From CAMCXT01 sp040403315 (GTDB lineage: Bacteria; Bacteroidota; Bacteroidia; M30B66), in the NCBI GenBank assembly GCA_040403315.1, contig JBBAKX010000002.1:248001-312000 (forward strand): a DNA stretch of 64,000 bases, given 5' to 3'. How positions within the stretch are numbered: the first letter of the stretch is position 1; every line of letters begins with the position of its first letter. Of this stretch, positions 43,658-53,563 are shown piece after piece. A program made the position numbers and the translations under genes. A model generated the notes under the pieces. The model saw nothing but the letters and a program-made list of their open reading frames with translations, made no database searches and was not told where the DNA came from.

Positions 43658-46600
43658 TATTGATGGTGTACAATTTCCGGATTAACTGAATTCTTCATCA
43701 AATTCAAAGATTGAACAACCATATCAATATTGCGCATTTGATCTATAACCAACGTTAATTTATTATTTTTCTCTTTCATACGAGCTCTTGCAGGATATTT
43801 AGCCAAATATTGCATCAGTCGAGAGAAATTTTCACTTTGATAATATGCACTTTTTTGATTTTGGACAAAATAGGCCACAAAAGTTTGCTGCTTCAAAACA
43901 ACTTTTTCAAAACCTAAATCCTTTGCCAACCAGCGCAAGCGTATTGTATTGATCAATTCGGCTGTAGGTTTCGGTATCAAACCAAAACGATCCACTAAAT
44001 TCTTACTGAATTGCAATAATTCCTCTTCAGTTTCTAGATTGTCTAAATCTTTATATAAAAGCAAACGCTCAGTGATACTAGTTACATATTGATCTGGTAT
44101 TAAAATTTCAAGATCGGTGTCAATTTGGCAATCACTAACCCACACTTTGCGCTTCTCATCAAGTTCCTCTTGAAACAACTGTTTAAAATCGCTTTCCTTG
44201 AGTTCTTGAATTGCTTCATCTAATATTTTATGGTACATATCGAAGCCAATCTCTGCAATAAATCCAGATTGCTCCGCGCCCAATAGATCGCCTGCGCCTC
44301 GAATATCGAGATCGCGCATCGCAATGTTAAAGCCGCTTCCCAATTCCGCAAAATCTTCTATCGCCTTCAAACGCTTTCGGGCATCTGCAGTAAGCAAGGA
44401 AACAGGGGTGGTGAGCAAATAACAAAATGCTTTTTTGTTGCTCCTCCCTACTCTTCCTCTCATTTGATGCAAATCGCTTAATCCAAATAAATGCGCATTG
44501 TTGATGAGAATTGTATTGGCATTGGAAATATCAAGCCCAGATTCAATGATCGTTGTTGCTACAAGAACGTCGGCTCGACCTTCTATGAAATTCATCATCA
44601 CGTCTTCTAAAGCTTCCGGATCCATTTGACCATGGCCTGTGAGCACCTTTATTCCGGGGCAAAGACGTAAAATCATCTCTGCAACTTCTTTGATATTCTG
44701 AACCCTGTTGTGAACAAAGAAAACTTGCCCACCACGTTGAATTTCAAAATTTATAGCTTCACGAATAATATCCTCATTAAATGTATGTAATTCTGTTTGT
44801 ACTGGATATCTATTGGGAGGCGGGGTGTTGATCACGCTGAGATCACGCGCACCCATCATGCTAAAATGCAAGGTTCGTGGAATCGGTGTTGCTGTTAAAG
44901 TTAAAGTATCAACATTAATTTTAATGTGCTTTAATTTCTCTTTTGCGGCGACACCAAATTTCTGTTCTTCATCGATTATCATCAATCCTAAATCCCTAAA
45001 TTTAACATCTTTGCTTAATATCCGATGTGTTCCAATTAAAATATCAATTTCGCCTTTTTCAAGTTTTTCTAAAGTGAGTTTTTGCTCTTTAGCTGTTTTG
45101 AATCGATTCACATAATCCACCTTACATGGAAATTGTTCAAGACGTTCTGAGAACGTCCGCCAATGCTGCAATGCTAAAATTGTTGTAGGTACCAAAACAG
45201 CAACTTGCTTACTATCTGTTACTGCCTTAAATGCAGCCCGAACCGCCACTTCAGTTTTACCAAATCCAACATCTCCGCATATCAAACGATCCATCGGACT
45301 GTCTTTTTCCATATCGCGTTTTATGTCGCGGGTGGATTTAATTTGATCGGGCGTATCTTCATAAATAAATGAAGCTTCAAGCTCATTTTGAAGATAAGTA
45401 TCCTTGCTGAATGCGAATCCTATCTTAGTTTTACGTTCAGCATATAATTTAATTAAATCACGGGCAATATCCTTTACTCGACTCTTTGTTTTTTGTTTTA
45501 ATGTAGCCCAAGCATTGCTGCCCAATTTATTCATTTTGGGCGCAGTTCCTTCTTTTCCTGTGAATTTTGATATTCGATGCAGAGAGTGAATACTGACATA
45601 CAATATATCATTGTCGCGATAAACCAAACGAATAGCTTCTTGTTGCTTTCCGTTCACATCAATTTTCTCTAACCCTGCATATTTGCCAACGCCATGATCA
45701 ACGTGAGTAACGTAATCGCCAGGCTGAAGCCCTTTTAATTCCTTTAATGTGATAGATTCCTTATTGCTAAAACCATCCTTTAATTTATACCTATGGTATC
45801 GATCAAACAATTGATGATCTGTAAAGCAAGCTATTTTTAAATTGTGATCAATAAAACCTTCATGCAATGCCATATTTATTGGAGTGAAACGAATATCCTT
45901 CCCAATATCTTCGAAAACTGCATAAATACGCTCTATCTGCCTTGCATTGTCGGAAAATATCAAATTCGTGATACCATCACTTGTTTGCTTTGTAAGCGTT
46001 TGCGTAATTAAATTAAAATTCTTGTGGAACGCAGGTTGCGGTGTAGAATGAACTTGTATTACTTGTCGATCCGAAAATACAGGTCGACTTCCACATTCAA
46101 TCACATTAAAATTGCTAATTCCAGTAAGTATTTCTTTCGCATCACAAAACAATTCTTCTGGTGATAATTGTATTGAAGATGCGCCGTGAGCAGCGAAATG
46201 CTCCTGAGCTCTTATATAATCCGCAGCAATTCTTTCAAATATCAATTCCGACTCACGCATCCAAATTGATGTTCCAGCTGGAATAAATTGCAAGAAATTC
46301 TCACGACTTTCCTTCAGTATTTTACCTTGAACATCAGGTACAAGATTAACAAAATCTAGCGCTTTTACTGACAGTTGATCCACTGGATTGAAAGAACGGA
46401 TAGAATCTATTTCTTCTCCAAAAAACTCAATTCGGTATGGCTGTTCATCAGAATATGAATACACGTCAAGTATCCCACCACGAATTGCGAATTGGCCTGG
46501 TTCTGTTACAAAATCTACGCGTTCAAAATCATATTCATACAGAAAATCACTTACAAAATCAATCGACAATTTTTCACTTCGTTGAATTTTAAAAGTATTT

Positions 46601-47016
46601 TTCTTTAATGTTCCATGCGTAACTACCTTTTCTAGCAAGGCTTCTGGATAAGTTACAATGAGTAACTTTCGCTGTTGCGTAGTATTTATTTTATTTAGAA
46701 CTTCAGCACGAAGCAATTTTGCATTGGCATCAGCCGAATCTGGATCATATACTTTTTTCGATGCTGCAGGAAAGAAAATAGCCGAATTTTCAGGCAATAA
46801 ACTCTCAACATCATTCAAAAAATAGGCTGCCAATTCACGGTCGGGCAAAATAGCAAGCATGTAATTTTCAGTTTGCTGAAACCACGAGGCAGCAAGCAAA
46901 CTTTCAATAGAACCTGACATACCTATTAAATTCACCCGATAACCAGGAGGCAAATCTTCTAAATTTTTCAGCGCTGGATGCTGCTGAAATCGTTGTATGA
47001 GCTCTTCTTTTGTCAA
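43657..47016 (-). CDS. mfd: Transcription-repair coupling factor
   Basis: The 1119-residue protein removes stalled RNA polymerase and recruits UvrA. It has a UvrB-homologous N-terminal part, the CarD-like polymerase-interaction domain (LQPGDYVTHVDHGVGKYAGL), the RecG-type motor (Walker A CGDVGFGKTEVAVRAAF, box II MIIDEEQKFGV, and TATPIPRTL) and the C-terminal TRCF domain. The start is TTG at 47014-47016 (TKEELIQRF), since no ATG fits. It is followed by rsmE with a one-base overlap. A terminator of the upstream fbp gene lies at 47032-47064. Confidence 0.95.
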   Translation of the reverse strand: MTKEELIQRFQQHPALKNLEDLPPGYRVNLIGMSGSIESLLAASWFQQTENYMLAILPDRELAAYFLNDVESLLPENSAIFFPAASKKVYDPDSADANAKLLRAEVLNKINTTQQRKLLIVTYPEALLEKVVTHGTLKKNTFKIQRSEKLSIDFVSDFLYEYDFERVDFVTEPGQFAIRGGILDVYSYSDEQPYRIEFFGEEIDSIRSFNPVDQLSVKALDFVNLVPDVQGKILKESRENFLQFIPAGTSIWMRESELIFERIAADYIRAQEHFAAHGASSIQLSPEELFCDAKEILTGISNFNVIECGSRPVFSDRQVIQVHSTPQPAFHKNFNLITQTLTKQTSDGITNLIFSDNARQIERIYAVFEDIGKDIRFTPINMALHEGFIDHNLKIACFTDHQLFDRYHRYKLKDGFSNKESITLKELKGLQPGDYVTHVDHGVGKYAGLEKIDVNGKQQEAIRLVYRDNDILYVSIHSLHRISKFTGKEGTAPKMNKLGSNAWATLKQKTKSRVKDIARDLIKLYAERKTKIGFAFSKDTYLQNELEASFIYEDTPDQIKSTRDIKRDMEKDSPMDRLICGDVGFGKTEVAVRAAFKAVTDSKQVAVLVPTTILALQHWRTFSERLEQFPCKVDYVNRFKTAKEQKLTLEKLEKGEIDILIGTHRILSKDVKFRDLGLMIIDEEQKFGVAAKEKLKHIKINVDTLTLTATPIPRTLHFSMMGARDLSVINTPPPNRYPVQTELHTFNEDIIREAINFEIQRGGQVFFVHNRVQNIKEVAEMILRLCPGIKVLTGHGQMDPEALEDVMMNFIEGRADVLVATTIIESGLDISNANTILINNAHLFGLSDLHQMRGRVGRSNKKAFCYLLTTPVSLLTADARKRLKAIEDFAELGSGFNIAMRDLDIRGAGDLLGAEQSGFIAEIGFDMYHKILDEAIQELKESDFKQLFQEELDEKRKVWVSDCQIDTDLEILIPDQYVTSITERLLLYKDLDNLETEEELLQFSKNLVDRFGLIPKPTAELINTIRLRWLAKDLGFEKVVLKQQTFVAYFVQNQKSAYYQSENFSRLMQYLAKYPARARMKEKNNKLTLVIDQMRNIDMVVQSLNLMKNSVNPEIVHHQ

Positions 47017-47031
47017 ACCGGTAGAAATAAC

Positions 47032-47064
47032 AAAGCCTGAATAGAAATGTTCTGTTCAGGCTTT
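47032..47064 (-). terminator. Terminator of fructose-bisphosphatase gene
   Basis: A 10-bp perfect stem, AAAGCCTGAA (47032-47041) with TTCAGGCTTT (47055-47064), read on the minus strand just after the fbp stop; the T-run is short (TTTGTTATTT). Confidence 0.65.
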
Positions 47065-47081
47065 AAAAATTATTTTACAAA

Positions 47082-48137
47082 TTAAGATTCTTTTGATGAA
47101 ACGTAGGTAGGCTGCAAATTAGAATCGCTATATTGTTTCAAGTATTCCATCGATTCATCAACCATTGCAGAAGAACCAATAAACAAAGAACAACGCTGGT
47201 GAATATCGGTTGGTTGAATTTCCAAAATATCTCTAAATCCGTCAGTCGCTTTTCCTCCTGCTTGCTCAACTATCATTGCCATTGGATTGCATTCGTACAT
47301 TAAACGCAATTTACCTTTTGGCGACGACAATGTTGTTGGGTAAATATAAATTCCACCTTTAATTAAATTCCTGTGGAAATCGCTTACCAATGAACCAATA
47401 TACCTCAATGTGTAGGGCTTTTTATTGGCCTTATCATCAATTTGGAGATTCTTTATGTAACGCTTTACCCCTTCTGGAAAATGAACGAAATTTCCTTGAT
47501 TTACAGAATAAATATTTCCACCTTTTGGAATTCTCATATCAGGGTGTGACAAGCAAAACTCACCAATCGAAGGATCCAGTGTAAATCCATTTACCCCATT
47601 TCCAGTGGTATAAACAAGCATAGTCGACGAACCATATACAATATAACCTGCAGCTACTTGGTCGGAACCATATTGCAAAAAATCATCAACAGTGGCAGGT
47701 CCATTTTTAGTTTTTCTCCGGTAAATTGAAAAAATTGTTCCAACAGAAACATTTACATCAATATTCGAAGAACCATCCAAAGGATCCATCGCAACTATAT
47801 AGCGCCCTGAAGAAGCATTTCCATCAAAAAGAATAACCTCATCATTTTCTTCCGATGCAACCCCTGCGCATTCTCCACCAGATGCCAAAGCAGCCAAAAA
47901 TTGCTCATTAGCAAAAACATCGAGCTTTTTCTGCGATTCTCCTTGTATATTCTCAGATCCCGCTTCGCCTAGAATATTAACCAATCCAGCTTTATTAACT
48001 TCTCGGTTCACTATTTTCGCGGCAATGCTAATATCACTTAACAAACTCGACAATTCACCTTTAGCATAAGGAAAATCAGCTTGTTTATCAATGATGAACT
48101 CACCGAGAGTTACCAAATTGCGGTGCGGTCGAATCAT
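47082..48137 (-). CDS. fbp: Fructose-1,6-bisphosphatase, class I
   Basis: From the ATG at 48137 (MIRPHRNLVTLGEFII) this is a 351-residue gluconeogenic phosphatase converting fructose-1,6-bisphosphate to fructose-6-phosphate. The metal-binding signature MDPLDGSSNIDVNVSVGT is intact, and so are GGIYIYPTT and EQAGGKATDG. A longer start at 48215 lies beyond the -7 box at 48161-48168 and is unlikely. The gene stands alone, with a terminator before mfd. Confidence 0.95.
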   Translation of the reverse strand: MIRPHRNLVTLGEFIIDKQADFPYAKGELSSLLSDISIAAKIVNREVNKAGLVNILGEAGSENIQGESQKKLDVFANEQFLAALASGGECAGVASEENDEVILFDGNASSGRYIVAMDPLDGSSNIDVNVSVGTIFSIYRRKTKNGPATVDDFLQYGSDQVAAGYIVYGSSTMLVYTTGNGVNGFTLDPSIGEFCLSHPDMRIPKGGNIYSVNQGNFVHFPEGVKRYIKNLQIDDKANKKPYTLRYIGSLVSDFHRNLIKGGIYIYPTTLSSPKGKLRLMYECNPMAMIVEQAGGKATDGFRDILEIQPTDIHQRCSLFIGSSAMVDESMEYLKQYSDSNLQPTYVSSKES

Positions 48138-48160
48138 ACAATTAGTTAATTTTGGGTTAA

Positions 48161-48168
48161 CAAATATA
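48161..48168 (-). promoter_or_regulatory. -7 box of fbp
   Basis: TATATTTG on the minus strand, 23 bases before the fbp ATG at 48137, supporting that start. Confidence 0.5.
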
Positions 48169-48276
48169 ATAAGAATTGTGTTTTGGAGAGGCATCAGTTG
48201 CAAAGACAATTTCATAAGTTATAACACACTAATAATCAAATCAAAAAGCCGATAATACAATCTAAATTCTTGATTT

Positions 48277-48376
48277 GGGCGCGTCCCAAAGGGTCACGTG
48301 CTTGGTAGTAGTTTACCACTTTTAACATATGCCTATCGGCAATTATGTTAACGTAGTAAAGCTACTTACTGCGCCC
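48277..48376. repeat. Long imperfect hairpin between fbp and the recombinase
   Basis: Inside the 402-base gap 48138-48539, GGGCGC (48277-48282) and GCGCCC (48371-48376) bound a ~100-base block. In it, 48308-48333 and 48338-48365 fold into one stem with a TATC loop; the two arms differ by a bulged C, a mismatch, a TT/G internal difference and a two-base bulge. CACGTG and CCCAAAGGG lie in the left arm. The rest of the gap is AT-rich with nothing clear. Confidence 0.6.
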
Positions 48377-48539
48377 GTTCGCGAAACATTCTGCTATATC
48401 CAAAATACTGGTTTAATTAATCATTTATTCTCTAATCGGTCATCCTTTCAGCATTCCAATTGTCTTAAAATTCAGAATTCGAATTGAAACTAGCTGTATA
48501 CTTTAATTATTAACAGCTTCAATCTTCCAATATTTAATT

Positions 48540-49454
48540 TTATTGTATTGATATTCTACGATTTCTTTTACCAAGCAATACATCCAAAGGGGAAAATGCA
48601 GCAGTAGGATTTACATGTGCGACATGCAAATACAATTCAGTATTCACAATTTTCGAGTGACCGAGTAACCTTTTCAATGTAATTATATCAAGCCCCATCT
48701 CGAGCAAATGGGTTGCATATGAATGTCGGAATACATGCGGACTAATTCCTTTTCTTTCAATTCCAGCAGCCTTCATTCCTCGATCAATCACATAACGAAC
48801 ATTCCGCTGGCTAATTTTACCCTTCGAAACACTTGAACAAAAAACATATTCTGATTGACGAACTTTGTACAAATTCGATAATGCTAAATACAACACCTCA
48901 CCCATCGGTATTACGCGCTCTTTCGCACCTTTTGCCTGAACCACATAAACTTGCCGGCGGTCAAAATAAATATTATCCCATTTTAAATTCATCAGTTCAC
49001 CAATCCTCATCCCTAAGCTGTACAACGTAGCCAGCATAATTCGATGCCTATCGTTTGTAATCGAAGTAAGAATTTTCTTGACCTCCTCTTCTGAAAGAAC
49101 AACTGGGAGTTTAGGCCGAATAATCAATTTAGGTAATCGTGCTGAACGACTCTCAAATTTAAATGCCCTGAAGTAGTATCTCAATGCATAAACGTGTGTC
49201 CTGATAGAAGATTGACTATTAGATGGATGCTTTTTCAAAACTTCAAATAAAAAATCATCAATTTCCTCATCATTAGAATCTTCAGGCATTTTACCAATTC
49301 GCTCTACAAACATTGCCAGATAAGCCGAATAATTATCAAATGTGCGTTGAGATCTTCCATTAATTAAAGTATATTTTTCTAAAATTTCCATTTGCTTGTC
49401 AAACTGCGGAAATAGCTTGCTGACCCTCGATTTTACATTATTCTTTTCTTTCAT
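48540..49454 (-). CDS. Tyrosine recombinase/integrase
   Basis: The 304-residue protein has an N-terminal SAM-like DNA-binding domain (about 20-100) and a catalytic domain with the residues R150 (GMRIGEL), K175, H240 and R243 (HVFRH), H266 (LLGHS) and Y275 (TELYLHV). The pattern is complete, so it is likely active. The C-terminal end AAFSPLDVLL resembles integrases of integron and mobile-element type more than the cell's own XerC/D, which it does not match closely. No transposase lies beside it, but a ~100-base hairpin is downstream. Confidence 0.88.
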   Translation of the reverse strand: MKEKNNVKSRVSKLFPQFDKQMEILEKYTLINGRSQRTFDNYSAYLAMFVERIGKMPEDSNDEEIDDFLFEVLKKHPSNSQSSIRTHVYALRYYFRAFKFESRSARLPKLIIRPKLPVVLSEEEVKKILTSITNDRHRIMLATLYSLGMRIGELMNLKWDNIYFDRRQVYVVQAKGAKERVIPMGEVLYLALSNLYKVRQSEYVFCSSVSKGKISQRNVRYVIDRGMKAAGIERKGISPHVFRHSYATHLLEMGLDIITLKRLLGHSKIVNTELYLHVAHVNPTAAFSPLDVLLGKRNRRISIQ

Positions 49455-49518
49455 CGCATTTTTTCATACGTAGTACTTTAAAATTCCGTAAGGGTTTCGA
49501 AAATAGAACAATGCATAT

Positions 49519-49550
49519 TTTTGATATTGATCAACAAAATGTTAGTTTTG
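49519..49550 (+). promoter_or_regulatory. Complete Bacteroidota promoter of the GPx-like gene
   Basis: TTTTG ending at 49523, then 19 bases, then TAGTTTTG (49543-49550), matching both -33 and -7 elements. The ATG follows 17 bases after the -7 box. Confidence 0.65.
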
Positions 49551-49567
49551 AATAAATTATTTCCATC

Positions 49568-50398
49568 ATGAAAAAGCTATTCTTTCAATTTGTATTGATT
49601 TTATCTGCATTGTTGGGGCATTCACAATCTGTTTCAAATTTTCACAGCTTCGATGTTAAAACCATTCTTGGCGATTCAATCAGCTTAGCTCAGTTTTCAG
49701 GAAAAAAAATCTTGGTTGTCAACACTGCAAGTTTCTGTGGTTACACTTCTCAATATGGTTTGTTGGAAAGCTTATATGAGCAATACCATGAAAATTACAA
49801 TTTTGAAATTTTAGGCTTCCCTTGTAACGATTTTGGGAATCAAGAGCCAGGGCACGATTCAACAATTTTAGAATTTTGCACCAATACCTATAATGTGCAA
49901 TTCCCAATGATGTCGTCTATCCATATTCGAACAGGCGACACTGCTGCAGTTTATAAATGGTTGCAAAGAGAAAATTTAAATGGCGTTTCGGATGCTGCTG
50001 TAGACTGGAATTTTAATAAATTCCTTATCGATGAAAATGGAAATTGGATTAATCATTTCACTAGTACAGTAAGTCCTTTCGATACTTCAATTGTCAATTG
50101 GATTACCAGCGGAGGCGTCTCCACAAAAATAAATACAATCCCATCAGAATCTTTGCAAATATTTAATGGGCCACACAACTCAATTCAATTGCAATATCAA
50201 GGGTTACCAAAGGATGCTCAATTTAGTCTGTATACAATAGACGGAAAACTCATTCATACCAAACGGTTTCAGCTTATAAACGGAAATCAATTGATTTTGC
50301 TCGATGGAGTCAATATTTCCAATGGTCTATTTTTTACCAGTATTCAATTTGAAAATAAACTAATTCATCGTTCAATCGTTCTAATCGGCAATAACTAA
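49568..50398 (+). CDS. Secreted glutathione-peroxidase-like protein with T9SS-like tail
   Basis: The 276-residue protein has a signal peptide (about 1-20). Residues 22-185 match the GPx thioredoxin-like fold: VNTASFCGYTSQYGLLE with Cys57 as peroxidatic Cys (not selenocysteine), and GFPCNDFGNQEPG with Cys86 and Gln92; WNFNKFLI ends it. Residues 195-276 form a second beta-rich domain ending GLFFTSIQFENKLIHRSIVL, like a type IX secretion tail. Cytosolic GPx relatives lack both extensions, so this enzyme is probably exported, where its electron source is unclear. DUF2147 gene follows 18 bases later. Confidence 0.82.
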   Translation: MKKLFFQFVLILSALLGHSQSVSNFHSFDVKTILGDSISLAQFSGKKILVVNTASFCGYTSQYGLLESLYEQYHENYNFEILGFPCNDFGNQEPGHDSTILEFCTNTYNVQFPMMSSIHIRTGDTAAVYKWLQRENLNGVSDAAVDWNFNKFLIDENGNWINHFTSTVSPFDTSIVNWITSGGVSTKINTIPSESLQIFNGPHNSIQLQYQGLPKDAQFSLYTIDGKLIHTKRFQLINGNQLILLDGVNISNGLFFTSIQFENKLIHRSIVLIGNN

Positions 50399-50416
50399 TA
50401 TAATTTACCATCAGTA

Positions 50417-50851
50417 ATGAAACATTTGATTGCCGCTTTTCTGCTTTTTTCTTTCAATATAGTTGCCACAGCGCAGAAAGCCGAAGATGTTCTTGGGGAA
50501 TGGCTCCCTTCTCAAGGAAAAGCACATATTAAAATTTCAAATTACGGCGATTACTTCTCAGGCCGCATAGTATGGCTTGAAGAGCCCAATGAGGAGAAAA
50601 CTGGCAAACCAAAAGTCGACAACCACAATCCAGATGTTAAAAGACGAAACACTCCGATTTTAGGTTTGTTGTTAATGCAAGGGTTTAAATTCGAAGACGG
50701 TACTTGGACGGGCGGAACGATATACGATGCAGAAAGTGGCAAAGTATACAAATGCACACTTAAACTAAAAGATAAAGACACCCTAGAAGTTCGAGGTTTT
50801 ATAGGCATTTCGCTAATTGGCCGAACCGACGTTTGGACTAGATTTAAGTAA
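50417..50851 (+). CDS. DUF2147 secreted protein
   Basis: The 144-residue protein has a signal peptide ending near ATAQ, then a calycin-like beta-barrel with GEWLPSQGKAHIKIS, GRIVWLEEPNE, the YDAESGKVYKCTLKLKD region and VRGFIGISLIGRTDVWTR. All are hallmarks of DUF2147, a Bacteroidota-rich family of unknown role. It starts 18 bases after the GPx-like gene and may be co-transcribed. Confidence 0.88.
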   Translation: MKHLIAAFLLFSFNIVATAQKAEDVLGEWLPSQGKAHIKISNYGDYFSGRIVWLEEPNEEKTGKPKVDNHNPDVKRRNTPILGLLLMQGFKFEDGTWTGGTIYDAESGKVYKCTLKLKDKDTLEVRGFIGISLIGRTDVWTRFK

Positions 50852-50882
50852 AATGCGTTGCCTAACCAAAAGCAACGCATTT
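50851..50882. terminator. Bidirectional terminator
   Basis: An 11-bp perfect stem (AAATGCGTTGC at 50851-50861 and GCAACGCATTT at 50872-50882) between the DUF2147 gene and clpB, which converge. Confidence 0.8.
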
Positions 50883-50912
50883 AATTAATCACAACCTACC
50901 TATTTTTTAATT

Positions 50913-53519
50913 TCAAACCAATTCTGTATCCATTTGACGGAATAGCAACTGATTTTCAATCATATCGAGTAATATTGGTTTATCCTGTTCGATTTTTCCG
51001 GCCAGAATCTGCTTGCTTAGCTCGTTTAACACTTTTCTTTGAAACAATCGCTTCACAGGCCTTGCGCCAAATTGAGGATCATATCCTAATTGAGCTAACC
51101 AATCGATCGCTTCTGGCGTTGCTTCAATCTTAAATCCTTGTTCTTTCAATAATTCTTGAACACCAATAAATTGCAACTTAACAATTTCTTCTACATTCTC
51201 TCGGCTCAAGGGTTGAAACATGATAATATCGTCGATCCTATTTAAAAATTCAGGTCTGATAGTCTTTTTCAATAATTCAAAAACCTTATTCTTCGCCGAC
51301 GCAATAACCTCATCGTGATTGAACTCTGAGAGGTCTTCGAACGATTCTTGAATTAAATGCGAACCAATATTAGATGTCATAATGATGATGGTATTTTTAA
51401 AATTCACCACGCGGCCTTTGTTATCGGTTAATCGGCCATCATCAAGCACTTGAAGCAATATATTAAACACATCTGGATGTGCTTTTTCGATTTCATCCAA
51501 TAACACAACACTGTATGGTTTTCTTCTAACGGCTTCGGTAAGTTGACCACCTTCTTCATAACCTACATAACCTGGAGGCGCTCCCACTAATCGACTTACA
51601 GAGTGTCTTTCTTGGTATTCACTCATATCAATGCGCGTCATCGCTTGGTCGTTGTTGAACAGAAATTCCGCAAGCGCTTTAGCCAGTTCGGTTTTACCAA
51701 CCCCAGTAGTACCAAGAAATATAAACGATCCTATCGGACGTTTTTTATCTTGAAGCCCCGCCCTAGCTCGGCGAATGGCATCTGAAACGGCTTCTATCGC
51801 TTCTTGTTGACCAACAACCCTTTTATGAAGTTCTATTTCTAAATGGAGCAGTTTTTCGCGTTCACTTTGCAACATCCGGTTTACTGGAATGCCTGTCCAA
51901 CGGCTCACAACACCTGCAATATCTTCCGCATCTACTTCCTCCTTGATCATCGCTTTCCCTCTCTGGGTATCGATTAGCTGCTTTTTAAACTGATCAATTT
52001 TTAATTCTTCTTCTTTAATTCTACCATACCGAATTTCAGCAACTTTACCGAAATCGCCAGTTCTTTCAGCTTGTTCAGCTTCAAATTTCAATGCTTCAAT
52101 TTGCTCTTTTGATTTTTGAATTTGGTCTAAAACATCTTTCTCTTGCTGCCATTTGGCGCGCATTGCATCACGATCTTCGCTCAAATTGGCAATTTCTTCA
52201 TTCAATGCCGATAGTTTTTTCTCGTCATTTTCCCGCTTAATAGCTTCTCTTTCAATTTCTAACTGCCGAATTCTTCTTTCTAATTCATCTAATTCTTCGG
52301 GCAATGAATTAATTTCCATTCTCAATTTGGAAGCAGCTTCATCAATTAAATCAATCGCTTTATCAGGTAAAAATCGATCGTTTATATAGCGTTGACTCAT
52401 CTCTACTGCTGCAATAATTGCCTCATCCTTGATCATCACTTTGTGGTGATTTTCATATTTTTCTTTTAATCCTCTTAAAATTGAAATTGCATCTTGGCTG
52501 TCGGGCTCATTGATCACAACTTTTTGAAATCGGCGTTCGAGCGCTTTGTCTTTTTCAAAATATTTCTGGTATTCGTTGAGCGTTGTTGCTCCAATGGCGC
52601 GGAGTTCACCACGACTTAATGCAGGTTTCAGGATATTGGCAGCATCCATTGCACCTTCTCCACCTCCTGCACCAACAAGGGTATGAATTTCATCAATAAA
52701 CAGTACAATTTCCCCTTCGGAGGAAGTAACTTCTTTCACTACAGATTTGAGGCGCTCCTCGAATTCACCTTTGTATTTCGCTCCTGCAATCAGAGCGCCC
52801 ATATCCAACGAAAATATTTGTTTTGATTTAAGATTTTCGGGAACATCACCATTTACAATTCTATGCGCCAATCCTTCAGCAATAGCGGTTTTTCCAACGC
52901 CAGGTTCACCTATTAAAATTGGGTTATTTTTTGTTCTTCTCGAAAGAATTTGCAGCACACGACGAATTTCTTCATCGCGACCTATAACAGGGTCTAACTT
53001 GCCTGCACGCGCTGATTCATTAAGGTTTTTAGCATATTTCGACAAGGCATTGTATGTATTCTCAGAACTTTGAGATGTTACCTTTTCTCCTTTGCGCAAT
53101 TCCAAAATTCCTGCCCGTAAGTCTTTTTCATTTACACCTGAATCTTTTAACAATCTAGCTACAGCATCCGATCCTGATAGAATTCCCAAAGCCAAATGTT
53201 CGATTGAAACGAATTCATCTTTCATTTCCGACATCAACTGTGTTGCTTTGTTAATTGCTTGTTGGGCTGCATTTGATAAATAAGGTTGCCCTCCGCTTAC
53301 TTTCGGATATCCTAAAACAATTGCATCTAAGGCGGCATCTAAAGCTTTGCTATTGACACTTAATTTTTTAAATAAATACGGTAATACATTTTCATCGGCA
53401 TCTAAAACGCCTTTCAGGAGGTGTCCGGTTTCAATTCCTTGTTGACCATTCTGAATCGCCAATTGCTGGGCAAATTGAACTGCTTCCTGCGCCTTAATAG
53501 TAAATTGATTAAAATTCAT
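50913..53519 (-). CDS. clpB: ClpB disaggregase
   Basis: The 868-residue AAA+ chaperone extracts proteins from aggregates with DnaK. Domains in order: N-terminal Clp repeats (about 1-145), AAA1 with GEPGVGKTAIAEG and FIDEIHTLVGAG, a coiled-coil middle domain (about 400-530) and AAA2 with LGTTGVGKTELAKALAE and DEIEKAHPDVFN. The middle domain separates ClpB from ClpA/C. A 9-5-9 inverted repeat lies 45 bases before the ATG (53564-53586), a candidate site for stress control. It converges on the DUF2147 gene. Confidence 0.97.
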   Translation of the reverse strand: MNFNQFTIKAQEAVQFAQQLAIQNGQQGIETGHLLKGVLDADENVLPYLFKKLSVNSKALDAALDAIVLGYPKVSGGQPYLSNAAQQAINKATQLMSEMKDEFVSIEHLALGILSGSDAVARLLKDSGVNEKDLRAGILELRKGEKVTSQSSENTYNALSKYAKNLNESARAGKLDPVIGRDEEIRRVLQILSRRTKNNPILIGEPGVGKTAIAEGLAHRIVNGDVPENLKSKQIFSLDMGALIAGAKYKGEFEERLKSVVKEVTSSEGEIVLFIDEIHTLVGAGGGEGAMDAANILKPALSRGELRAIGATTLNEYQKYFEKDKALERRFQKVVINEPDSQDAISILRGLKEKYENHHKVMIKDEAIIAAVEMSQRYINDRFLPDKAIDLIDEAASKLRMEINSLPEELDELERRIRQLEIEREAIKRENDEKKLSALNEEIANLSEDRDAMRAKWQQEKDVLDQIQKSKEQIEALKFEAEQAERTGDFGKVAEIRYGRIKEEELKIDQFKKQLIDTQRGKAMIKEEVDAEDIAGVVSRWTGIPVNRMLQSEREKLLHLEIELHKRVVGQQEAIEAVSDAIRRARAGLQDKKRPIGSFIFLGTTGVGKTELAKALAEFLFNNDQAMTRIDMSEYQERHSVSRLVGAPPGYVGYEEGGQLTEAVRRKPYSVVLLDEIEKAHPDVFNILLQVLDDGRLTDNKGRVVNFKNTIIIMTSNIGSHLIQESFEDLSEFNHDEVIASAKNKVFELLKKTIRPEFLNRIDDIIMFQPLSRENVEEIVKLQFIGVQELLKEQGFKIEATPEAIDWLAQLGYDPQFGARPVKRLFQRKVLNELSKQILAGKIEQDKPILLDMIENQLLFRQMDTELV

Positions 53520-53563
53520 GATTATTAGATTTTTCTTTTACGGCTTCTCAAATCCTTCACCAA

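Noticed and set aside
48277..48376. Classical integron attC site
   Set aside because: The core motifs RYYYAAC and GTTRRRY are not matched, although the shape is similar.
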